Under the pieces are notes generated by a model. That model worked only from the letters and a program-made list of their open reading frames with translations, did no database searches and was not told the DNA's origin. Both the position numbers and the translations under genes were made by a program. Below are positions 8,068 through 15,114 of a DNA stretch of 64,000 bases, piece after piece. How positions within the stretch are numbered: position 1 is the stretch's first letter; each line of letters starts with the position of its first letter. The DNA is taken from positions 1,088,001 to 1,152,000 of the forward strand of contig NZ_CP038440.1 of NCBI RefSeq assembly GCF_004683885.1, written 5' to 3'. The DNA comes from Brevundimonas sp. MF30-B (GTDB lineage Bacteria > Pseudomonadota > Alphaproteobacteria > Caulobacterales > Caulobacteraceae).

Positions 8068-9866
8068 CCGAGACGAAACGCACCCAGGCGAACCTCGACC
8101 TCTTCCCCATCGGCAACTGCGCGCTGAGCGCCCTGATCGACCGACAGGGCCGCCACGTCTGGGCCTGCGCGCCGCGCGTGGACGGCGATCCGATCTTCTC
8201 GGCCCTGATGGACGGCGACGACCCTGAGCACGGCTTCTGGTCGGTCGAACTGGCGGACGTGAAACACGTCAGCCAGACCTATGTGCGCAATACCCCGATC
8301 CTGCGTACGGTCCTCACCGCCGAGGACGGGGCTTCGGTCGAAATCCTGGATTTCGCCCCGCGTCATTCCAAGCAGGGCCGCACCTATCGCCCGCTGGCGT
8401 TCGGCAAGCTGATCCGGCCGCTGGAGGGCGCGCCGCGGATCACCATCCGCCTGCGGCCGTCCGCCGACTGGGGCGCGCGCCGGGCCAAGATCACCTCGGG
8501 CTCCAACCACATCCGCTATCTGTGCAGCGACGTGGTGATGCGGCTGACCACCAACTGCCCGGTCTCGCACGTGCTGGACGAGCGGACGTTCCGGCTGGAA
8601 AACGAGATGGCCTTCTTCCTGGGGCCGGACGAGGGCTACGACCAGCCCGTGCTGTCGGGCGTCACGGCCGCCTATGAACAGACGGCGTCCTATTGGAAGA
8701 ACTGGGTGCGCACCCTGTATCTGCCGCTGGACTATCAGGAGGCGGTGATCCGCGCGGCGATCACGCTCAAGCTCTGCGCCTATGAGGAGACCGGCGCCAT
8801 CGTCGCCGCCATGACCACCTCGGTGCCCGAGTTCCCCGAGAGCGGGCGGAACTGGGACTATCGCTACTGCTGGATCCGCGACGCCTATTATACGGTGCGC
8901 GCGCTGAACCGGCTGGGTGCGGTCGACATTCTGGAGAACTACCTCGTCTATCTGCGCAACCTCGTCGACGCCTCAGGCGGCGGCCACGTCCAGCCCGTGT
9001 ACGGCGTCGGTCTGGAAGAGGACATCGACGAGCGCATCACCGAGACCGTCGAGGGCTATCGCGGGATGAAACCAGTGCGCGTGGGCAACCAGGCGCGCGA
9101 GCACCTGCAGCACGACGTCTATGGCCAGATCGTGCTGCCGCTGGTGCAGAGCTTCTACGACCATCGCCTGCTTCGGCCCGGATCTGTCGAGGATTTCTGC
9201 GCGCTCGAGAAGGTGGGCGAGCGCGCCTACGCCATGCACGATCAGCCCGACGCCGGCCTATGGGAGTTCCGCACCATCGCCCGGGTGCACACCTATTCGT
9301 CGGTCATGTGCTGGGCCGCCTGCGATCGCCTGGCCAAGGCGGCGGATCATCTGGGGCTGCAGTCTCGCGGCGAGGTCTGGCGCGAGCGGGCGTCCGAAAT
9401 CCGCGCCCGTATTGAGAAGGAGGCCTTCCTGCCCGACGAGGGCCGGTTCGGCGCCAGCTTCGGCGGGACGGAGCTGGACGCAAGTCTGCTCCAGATGACC
9501 GATCTGGGCTTCCTCGATCCGGCGGACCCGCGCCAGGTCCAGACCTTCGACGCCATCGAGCGCGACCTGAAGAAGGGCAGCCATCTGTTCCGCTACGTCG
9601 AGCCGGATGACTTCGGCGAGCCGGAGACGGCGTTCAACTTCTGCACCTTCTGGTTCATCGAGGCCCTGCACCTGAACGGCCGCACCGAAGAGGCGCGCGA
9701 AATCTTCGCCGAGATGCTGAACCGACGCACGGCGGCGGGGCTGCTCAGCGAGGACATCGCCATCGAGACGGGCGAACTGTGGGGGAACTATCCGCAGACC
9801 TATTCGCTGGTGGGCATCATCAACTGCGCGGTGCTGCTGAGCCGTTCCTGGACGGAAGCCCGCTGA
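8064..9866 (+). CDS. Glycoside hydrolase family 15 protein (putative trehalase or glucoamylase)
   Basis: A 600-residue GH15 enzyme. Residues 1-~215 form the N-terminal beta-sandwich seen in bacterial GH15 (NLDLFPIGNCALSALIDRQG at the start). The (alpha/alpha)6 barrel follows, with WDYRYCWIRDAYYTVRAL (~273-290, substrate-binding Asp), VEGYRG, HLQHDVYGQ and the C-terminal base region IETGELWGNYPQTYSLVG. No signal peptide is visible, so it acts in the cytoplasm. GH15 includes glucoamylases, dextranases and the actinobacterial trehalases. Its place between otsB and otsA favours action on trehalose or a related alpha-glucoside, but that is inference from context. Confidence 0.9.
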   Translation: MTETKRTQANLDLFPIGNCALSALIDRQGRHVWACAPRVDGDPIFSALMDGDDPEHGFWSVELADVKHVSQTYVRNTPILRTVLTAEDGASVEILDFAPRHSKQGRTYRPLAFGKLIRPLEGAPRITIRLRPSADWGARRAKITSGSNHIRYLCSDVVMRLTTNCPVSHVLDERTFRLENEMAFFLGPDEGYDQPVLSGVTAAYEQTASYWKNWVRTLYLPLDYQEAVIRAAITLKLCAYEETGAIVAAMTTSVPEFPESGRNWDYRYCWIRDAYYTVRALNRLGAVDILENYLVYLRNLVDASGGGHVQPVYGVGLEEDIDERITETVEGYRGMKPVRVGNQAREHLQHDVYGQIVLPLVQSFYDHRLLRPGSVEDFCALEKVGERAYAMHDQPDAGLWEFRTIARVHTYSSVMCWAACDRLAKAADHLGLQSRGEVWRERASEIRARIEKEAFLPDEGRFGASFGGTELDASLLQMTDLGFLDPADPRQVQTFDAIERDLKKGSHLFRYVEPDDFGEPETAFNFCTFWFIEALHLNGRTEEAREIFAEMLNRRTAAGLLSEDIAIETGELWGNYPQTYSLVGIINCAVLLSRSWTEAR

Positions 9867-9870
9867 AGCC

Positions 9871-11280
9871 ATGTCGCGTCTGATCGTCGTTTCGAACCGG
9901 GTCTCCGCGCCCAAGGACCCCGCCGCCGGATCGGCGGGCGGACTGGCCATGGCCCTGTCCGCCGCCCTTCGCAAATACGACGGCCTTTGGTTCGGCTGGT
10001 CGGGCGAGACGGTGGAGACCTTCAAGCCCGAGGCCAAGTTCGAGGATCGCGCCGGCGTCACCGTCGCCCTGGTCGATCTGGAAGCCCAGGACGTCGACGA
10101 ATACTACAACGGCTACGCCAACAAGACGCTGTGGCCGCTGTTCCACCATCGGGTGGACCTGACCGCCTATGAGCGCAGCTTCGGCGAGGGTTACGAGCGG
10201 ACCAATGCGCGCTTCGCCGAGGTGCTGGCGCCGCTGATCGAGCCCGACGACCTGATCTGGATTCACGACTATCACATGATCCCGCTGGCCCGGGATCTGC
10301 GGCGGTTGGGCGTGACCAACCGCATCGGTTTTTTCCTGCATACGCCGTGGCCGGCGCGCCAGCTGCTGGTGACCCTGCCGTATCATCGGCGGCTGGTCGA
10401 AAGCCTGTTCGACTTCGACCTGATCGGCTTCCACACCCGCGAGTGGATGGACCTGTTCACCGACTATGTGGTCAGCGAGGCCAAGGGCGATGTGACCGGC
10501 GAGAACGGGCTGGAATGCTTCGGCCGTCAGGTGCAGGTCGGCGTCTTTCCTATCGGCATCGACGTCGACGGCTTCCTGGAGGCGCGAAACTCGACCCTGG
10601 GCGCGCGCACCTACGACAGGATGGCGGCGTCCGCGGTCTTCCGCTCGATGATCGTGGGGGTGGACCGGCTGGACTACTCCAAGGGTCTGGAGCAGCGTCT
10701 GCTGGGCTATGAGCAGTTCCTGCACAACAATCCGTCCATGCGCGGCGACGTCTTCCTGTTGCAGGTGACGCCGATCTCGCGCGACGACGTGGACACCTAC
10801 CAGGACATTCGCGGGCGGTTGGACGCCCTGGCCGGGCGGATCAACGGCGAGTTCGCCGACATGGACTGGCAGCCCATCCGCTACCTGAACCGCACCTACC
10901 GCCGCGACCAGCTGGCGGGCATCTATCGCGCCGCGCGAGTGGGTCTGGTGACACCTCTGCGCGACGGCATGAACCTGGTCGCCAAGGAATATGTGGCGGC
11001 CCAGAACCCGGAAGATCCCGGCGTGCTGATCCTGTCGCGCTTCGCCGGCGCGGCCGAGCAGATGGGCGAGGCCCTGCTGGTCAATCCGTTCAGCCGCGAA
11101 GAGCTGTCGGACGCCATCAAGAACGCCTTGACCATGCCCCTGGCCGAACGCATTCGGAAATGGGAAGCGCTGATGAAGGTGGTGCGCGACACCGACGTGT
11201 CGATCTGGCGCGACGACTTCGTGCAGGCGCTGATGTCGGCGCCGCGCGTCAAGGAGCTGCCGGTTTTCGACGCGGCCTGA
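9871..11280 (+). CDS. otsA: Alpha,alpha-trehalose-phosphate synthase (UDP-forming)
   Basis: Transfers glucose from a nucleotide sugar to glucose 6-phosphate, giving trehalose 6-phosphate. The 469-residue GT20 protein shows the N-terminal loop SRLIVVSNRVSAP, the acceptor region WIHDYHMIPLARDLRRLG, the donor-site strand VGVDRLDYSKGLEQRLLGYE and the RDGMNLVAKEYVAAQ motif with the conserved Asp/Glu. It starts four bases after the GH15 stop, so all three genes form one operon that makes and possibly breaks trehalose, an osmo- and desiccation protectant. Confidence 0.97.
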   Translation: MSRLIVVSNRVSAPKDPAAGSAGGLAMALSAALRKYDGLWFGWSGETVETFKPEAKFEDRAGVTVALVDLEAQDVDEYYNGYANKTLWPLFHHRVDLTAYERSFGEGYERTNARFAEVLAPLIEPDDLIWIHDYHMIPLARDLRRLGVTNRIGFFLHTPWPARQLLVTLPYHRRLVESLFDFDLIGFHTREWMDLFTDYVVSEAKGDVTGENGLECFGRQVQVGVFPIGIDVDGFLEARNSTLGARTYDRMAASAVFRSMIVGVDRLDYSKGLEQRLLGYEQFLHNNPSMRGDVFLLQVTPISRDDVDTYQDIRGRLDALAGRINGEFADMDWQPIRYLNRTYRRDQLAGIYRAARVGLVTPLRDGMNLVAKEYVAAQNPEDPGVLILSRFAGAAEQMGEALLVNPFSREELSDAIKNALTMPLAERIRKWEALMKVVRDTDVSIWRDDFVQALMSAPRVKELPVFDAA

Positions 11281-11293
11281 TCGGGCGGAATAC

Positions 11294-11321
11294 TTGACTA
11301 TTTCCTAGGGGCTTCTATATG
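11294..11321 (+). promoter_or_regulatory. Predicted sigma-70 type promoter for the DEAD-box helicase
   Basis: TTGACT at 11294-11299 and TATATG at 11316-11321 are separated by 16 bp, a near-consensus housekeeping promoter in an otherwise GC-rich gap. Transcription from about 11328 would give a ~100-nt leader before the ATG at 11426. Confidence 0.6.
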
Positions 11322-11425
11322 CGCCCCAACCCCGGGACAGGTCTGCGATGCGCGCCGCCCGTTCGCCCCTGAACATTTGGGCGGTTCCGAGGTCCGCAAC
11401 GCGACCCTTCGTTCCCATAGGTTTC

Positions 11426-12958
11426 ATGACTGAATTCACCCAACTGGGCCTTTCGCCCACGACCCTGCAGGCCGTCGCCGACACCGGCTACACCACCGCC
11501 ACCCCCATTCAGGCCCAGGCCATTCCGGTGGCGCTCGCCGGCCGCGACGTGCTGGGCATCGCCCAGACCGGCACCGGCAAGACGGCGGCCTTCACCCTGC
11601 CGCTGGTCGACCGCCTCGCCTCGGGACGTGCCCGCGCCCGGATGCCGCGCGCCCTGGTGCTGGCGCCGACCCGCGAGCTTGCCGACCAGGTCGCCGAGAG
11701 CTTCGCCAAATACGCCAAGGGCACCAAGCTGAACTGGGTGCTGCTGATCGGCGGCGTCTCCATGGGCGACCAGGTCGCGGCGCTGAACAAGGGCGTCGAC
11801 GTTCTGATCGCGACGCCCGGCCGCCTGATCGACCTGTTCGAACGCGGCAAGATGATGCTGAACGGCGTCGAGATCATGGTCGTTGATGAAGCTGACCGCA
11901 TGCTCGACATGGGTTTCATCCCGGACATCGAAAAGATCTTCAAACTGACGCCGCCCAAGCGCCAGACCCTGTTCTTCTCGGCCACCATGCCGCCCGAGAT
12001 CACCCGGCTGACGACGCAGTTCCTCAAGGATCCGACCCGGATCGAGGCCTCGCGTCCGGCCATGACCGCCGACACCATCACCCAGTATGTGGTGCGCATC
12101 CCGACCTCGGACCCCAAGGCCAAGCGCACGGCGTTGCGCGCCCTGGTCGGTCGCGAGGACGTCAAGAACGGCATCGTTTTCTGCAATCGCAAGAGCGAGG
12201 TCGACATTGTCGCCAAGTCGCTGAAGACTCACGGTTTCGACGCCGCGCCGATCCACGGCGATCTGGACCAGTCGCTGCGCACCAAGACCCTGGCGGACTT
12301 CCGCTCGGGTGCGCTGAAGATCCTGGTGGCGTCCGACGTCGCAGCGCGCGGCTTGGACATCCCCGACGTCAGCCACGTCTTCAACTACGACGTCTCGCAC
12401 CACGCCGACGACTATGTGCACCGCATCGGCCGCACGGGTCGCGCCGGCAAGCTGGGCCAGGCTTTCATGATCGTCACTCCCGCCGACGACAAGTCGTTGG
12501 ACAAGGTGCTGAAGCTGATCAAGAAGGACCCGGTCGAACTGGCGCTGGACGGCATCGATTTCGCCTCGATCAAGGACCGGCCGCGTGACGACGAGCGTCG
12601 TGGACGCGGCCGCGAACGCGGCGGGCGCGACCGCAAGCCGCGCGCCGAGGCCGCCCCGGCCGAAGCCGCGCCTGTCGCGGCGATCGAAGCCGCCCCCTCG
12701 ATCGAAACCGAGGCGCCGGCGCCCAAGCGCGGCCGCTCGCGCCGCAAGCCGGCCGCCGATGCGACTCCGGTCGAAGTCGCCGCAACCGAACAGGCCGCGC
12801 CGGTTTCCGCCCCGGCTCGTCCGGTCCAGGCCCCTCAGCTGCGTCAGTCCGACCGTCGCGGCGAGCAGCGCCAGCCCGAGCCCGAACGCCAGAACGCGCG
12901 CGGCTTCGGTGACGACATACCGGCCTTCCTGCGGCGTCCGGTGCTAATCAAGGGTTGA
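11426..12958 (+). CDS. DEAD-box ATP-dependent RNA helicase, RhlE-like
   Basis: A 510-residue RNA helicase. The core has the Q motif (FTQLGLSPTTLQAV, TPIQAQAIPVAL), motif I AQTGTGKTAAFTLP, motif II VVDEADRMLDMGF, motif III FFSAT, and C-terminal motifs DVAARGLDIPDVSHV and HRIGRTGRAGKLG. Residues ~375-510 form a low-complexity Arg/Ala/Pro/Glu-rich tail, typical of RhlE proteins in alphaproteobacteria and likely to bind RNA. The ATG at 11426 gives the family N-terminus MTEFTQLGL; an upstream in-frame ATG at 11348 would add 26 residues without family resemblance. It probably acts in mRNA turnover or ribosome assembly, particularly in the cold. Confidence 0.94.
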   Translation: MTEFTQLGLSPTTLQAVADTGYTTATPIQAQAIPVALAGRDVLGIAQTGTGKTAAFTLPLVDRLASGRARARMPRALVLAPTRELADQVAESFAKYAKGTKLNWVLLIGGVSMGDQVAALNKGVDVLIATPGRLIDLFERGKMMLNGVEIMVVDEADRMLDMGFIPDIEKIFKLTPPKRQTLFFSATMPPEITRLTTQFLKDPTRIEASRPAMTADTITQYVVRIPTSDPKAKRTALRALVGREDVKNGIVFCNRKSEVDIVAKSLKTHGFDAAPIHGDLDQSLRTKTLADFRSGALKILVASDVAARGLDIPDVSHVFNYDVSHHADDYVHRIGRTGRAGKLGQAFMIVTPADDKSLDKVLKLIKKDPVELALDGIDFASIKDRPRDDERRGRGRERGGRDRKPRAEAAPAEAAPVAAIEAAPSIETEAPAPKRGRSRRKPAADATPVEVAATEQAAPVSAPARPVQAPQLRQSDRRGEQRQPEPERQNARGFGDDIPAFLRRPVLIKG

Positions 12959-13053
12959 ATTCAACCTGCCGAGGCGGCGCGTTTAACCCGCCGTTACGGA
13001 AGCTGATCTACGCTCGTCGTCGCGTCTGTTCCGGCGCGCGGCGAGGACTGTTC

Positions 13054-14112
13054 ATGACCACTCAGGTCGAAACCGCAGTGCGGGGCCCGGAAGCGTATGG
13101 TCTGGCCCGCCGCGTCATCAACGAGATGGAACAGGCCGGGGTCTGGCCGACGCCGCTGAACTTCGAACTGTGGCTGCACTATCTGGGTGATCCTGAAGGT
13201 CCTCTAGGCCGCGAGATTCAGCGGGTGTTGGGCGCGGGCGAACCCTTCAGCGAATCGACCGCTGAAATGCTCGCCGCCGAGTATCTGCCGCGCGGCCGCC
13301 TGTCTGAAGAAATCCGCGACGCCGGCGTGGTCCTTGATCGCGAGTTGCGCACGGTGGCTGAGGCGATCGCGGCTGCGTATCGCACCCATTCCGACTACGG
13401 TGCCACCCTGGCCGACGCGGGGCGCAGCATGAGCGCTTCGGTGGATTCCACGCGGCTCAAGAAGATCGTCGCTGGACTGTCGAGCGCCACCCGCAAGGTG
13501 CAGCGTGAGACCGCGGGCCTGGAAAAACGGCTCGACACCTCGACCCGGGAGATCGCCCGGCTGCGTGAACATCTTGAGCAGGCGCGGCGCGACGCCATGA
13601 CCGACGCCTTGACCAATCTGGCCAACCGCAAGGCGTTCGATGAACAACTGGTCCGCGCCTGCGCGGAGGCGGACGCCTCGCAGCGCCCGCTGACGTTGGC
13701 TGTCGTCGACATCGACCATTTCAAGCGCTTCAACGACACCTGGGGCCACCAGACCGGTGACCAGGTGCTGCGCTATGTCGCCAGCGTGCTGAATCGCCTG
13801 GCGCGCCATCCGCGCGTGGCGGCCCGCTACGGTGGCGAGGAGTTCGCCCTGATCTTCCCGGCCGAGAACCGCATGAAGGTCATGGAGGCGCTCGAGGCGG
13901 CCCGCAAGGAGATCAGCAGCCGCGCCCTTCGCCGGCGGTCGACCAACGACGAACTGGGCGCGATCACAATCTCAGCCGGCTTGGCGCAGCATCGCTTGGG
14001 CGAAAACGCTTCCGCGCTTCTCGAAAGGGCGGACGAGGCGCTTTACGCCTCCAAGAGAGGCGGCCGCAACCGCGTCACGGACGCCGACGCCGTCGATGCG
14101 GCGGCCGCTTGA
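13054..14112 (+). CDS. Diguanylate cyclase (GGDEF domain)
   Basis: A 352-residue soluble protein predicted to make c-di-GMP from GTP. Residues 1-~125 form a helical N-terminal region (LARRVINEMEQAGVWPTPLN), ~130-180 a coiled coil (KVQRETAGLEKRLDTSTREI), and ~185-345 the GGDEF domain: DALTNLANRKAFDEQL, VVDIDHFKRFNDTWGHQTGD, and active-site RYGGEEFALIFP. The usual product-inhibition site RxxD just before the active site reads RHPR, so feedback inhibition may be lost. The ATG at 13054 is preferred over an upstream TTG frame. In domain order it resembles Caulobacter DgcB, but identity is not proven. Confidence 0.93.
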   Translation: MTTQVETAVRGPEAYGLARRVINEMEQAGVWPTPLNFELWLHYLGDPEGPLGREIQRVLGAGEPFSESTAEMLAAEYLPRGRLSEEIRDAGVVLDRELRTVAEAIAAAYRTHSDYGATLADAGRSMSASVDSTRLKKIVAGLSSATRKVQRETAGLEKRLDTSTREIARLREHLEQARRDAMTDALTNLANRKAFDEQLVRACAEADASQRPLTLAVVDIDHFKRFNDTWGHQTGDQVLRYVASVLNRLARHPRVAARYGGEEFALIFPAENRMKVMEALEAARKEISSRALRRRSTNDELGAITISAGLAQHRLGENASALLERADEALYASKRGGRNRVTDADAVDAAAA

Positions 14113-14138
14113 TTATTCCGGCCGCGATACAGCGGGAT

Positions 14139-14642
14139 CTAGTCGAGAACCACGTCCGACACTCCGCCAGCGTCGGGCTGCGACTTGGTCAGATTGGCCT
14201 TCAGCACCTCGAAGCCGAAACCCAGCGGGCCCTTCTTTGACACCCACACGCGCCCGTCGTCTCCGTCGAAGCGGATAAGGGTTAGGGCGGGATCGTCCTT
14301 GCCGTCCGGATACCAAGCCGCCACGACCGGATTCCAGTATTGGTCGATACGCTCACGGTCATGCTCGAGTGTCATGGAGCCATGTATGCAGGCCTGCACC
14401 TCCTGGTCTTTCGACTGATAGGTGAACATGCCCGCCTGGGCGCCGCCTCCGATGTCACGCGCCAAATCCGTGTCACTACGGGTGAAGAACCAGATCGAGC
14501 CGGTCTCCGGCTCGCCGAAGCCGGTCATGGGTTGGCTGTGGGCGCCCGGACGATCCAGGCCCAGCATGCCTGTGTTGAACTCCTTCAGGCTGCGCCAGAA
14601 CTCCTTTTCGGCGTCCTGAGGGGTCAGGGTGTCGTCGGTCAT
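14139..14642 (-). CDS. Pyridoxamine 5'-phosphate oxidase family protein (general stress protein 26-like)
   Basis: A 167-residue split-barrel flavin-binding-fold protein. It has the family opening (AEKEFWRSLKEFNTGMLGL), the strand GSIWFFTRSDTDLARDI, HGSMTLEHDRERIDQYWNP and the late motif WYPDGKDDPALTLIRFDGDD, which are characteristic of the general-stress FMN/PLP-binding subgroup rather than true PdxH. Function is unresolved; relatives are induced by general stress. It is convergent with the diguanylate cyclase gene and starts at the ATG at 14642, just inside a slightly longer open frame. Confidence 0.85.
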   Translation of the reverse strand: MTDDTLTPQDAEKEFWRSLKEFNTGMLGLDRPGAHSQPMTGFGEPETGSIWFFTRSDTDLARDIGGGAQAGMFTYQSKDQEVQACIHGSMTLEHDRERIDQYWNPVVAAWYPDGKDDPALTLIRFDGDDGRVWVSKKGPLGFGFEVLKANLTKSQPDAGGVSDVVLD

Positions 14643-14700
14643 GATCGGTCTCTCCGTTTCGGGGGCCAGGATCAAACCGACGGCTGGCGTCGCGGTTCCG

Positions 14701-14898
14701 CTATTCGGCCCCGACCGCCAGGCGTGCGGCGTGGATGAGCAGGAGCAGGGCCAGAGCCGCGCTCAGCAGCATCAAGAAGCGCCAGGGCACCAGCCGCGGC
14801 CCACGCAACGGATCGGGCTCGCGCGCCCCACGCCATCCCGAAAAGCCGGCGAGGGCGAGCGCGGCGATCAACAGAGCGAAAGTCATTGGGCCGGACAT
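14701..14898 (-). CDS. Small two-helix membrane protein
   Basis: A 65-residue protein with two predicted membrane helices (TFALLIAALALAGFSGWRG, then WRFLMLLSAALALLLLIHAA) joined by a short basic loop. I do not recognise a named family; small proteins of this design are common in Caulobacterales. ATGs at 14898 and 14886 are both possible starts. It lies 58 bp upstream of the stress-type protein on the same strand, so the two could be co-transcribed. Confidence 0.55.
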   Translation of the reverse strand: MSGPMTFALLIAALALAGFSGWRGAREPDPLRGPRLVPWRFLMLLSAALALLLLIHAARLAVGAE

Positions 14899-14958
14899 CG
14901 GCGGGCGTTTGGCGCTGCTTGCGGCCCCGCGCAAGGAAATCTTTCGCAGGGGTTAATC

Positions 14959-14974
14959 TTAAAGGCGCGTTAAC
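14959..14974. promoter_or_regulatory. CtrA box upstream of podJ (TTAA-N7-TTAAC)
   Basis: TTAA at 14959-14962 and TTAAC at 14970-14974 with exactly seven bases between match the full CtrA consensus. The site lies 140 bp before the podJ start and 60 bp from the divergent small membrane gene. A second near-match, TTAA-N7-TTTAC, lies at 15048-15063. Confidence 0.7.
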
Positions 14975-15008
14975 CACGCCGGAGCGAAGAACGGAACCGG
15001 CGGGACAG

Positions 15009-15017
15009 GTGTCCACA
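15009..15017 (+). promoter_or_regulatory. Possible DnaA box before podJ
   Basis: GTGTCCACA matches the DnaA box TTATCCACA at seven of nine positions and sits between the two CtrA-type sites. In Caulobacter, podJ has been reported among DnaA-activated genes, so the site is plausible, but a 7/9 match alone is weak. Confidence 0.35.
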
Positions 15018-15114
15018 GGAATGCCGGATCGGCGCTAGATATTGGGGTTAACCGCGCGTTTACACCCCGCATCTTGCCGGTTAGCGTCCTTGCCATGGGT
15101 CGGGAGGCGAATCA

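Noticed and set aside
12955..13053. Upstream TTG start for the diguanylate cyclase, overlapping the helicase stop
   Set aside because: The extra 33 residues are Arg/Gly-rich with no resemblance to cyclase N-termini; the ATG at 13054 is a better start.
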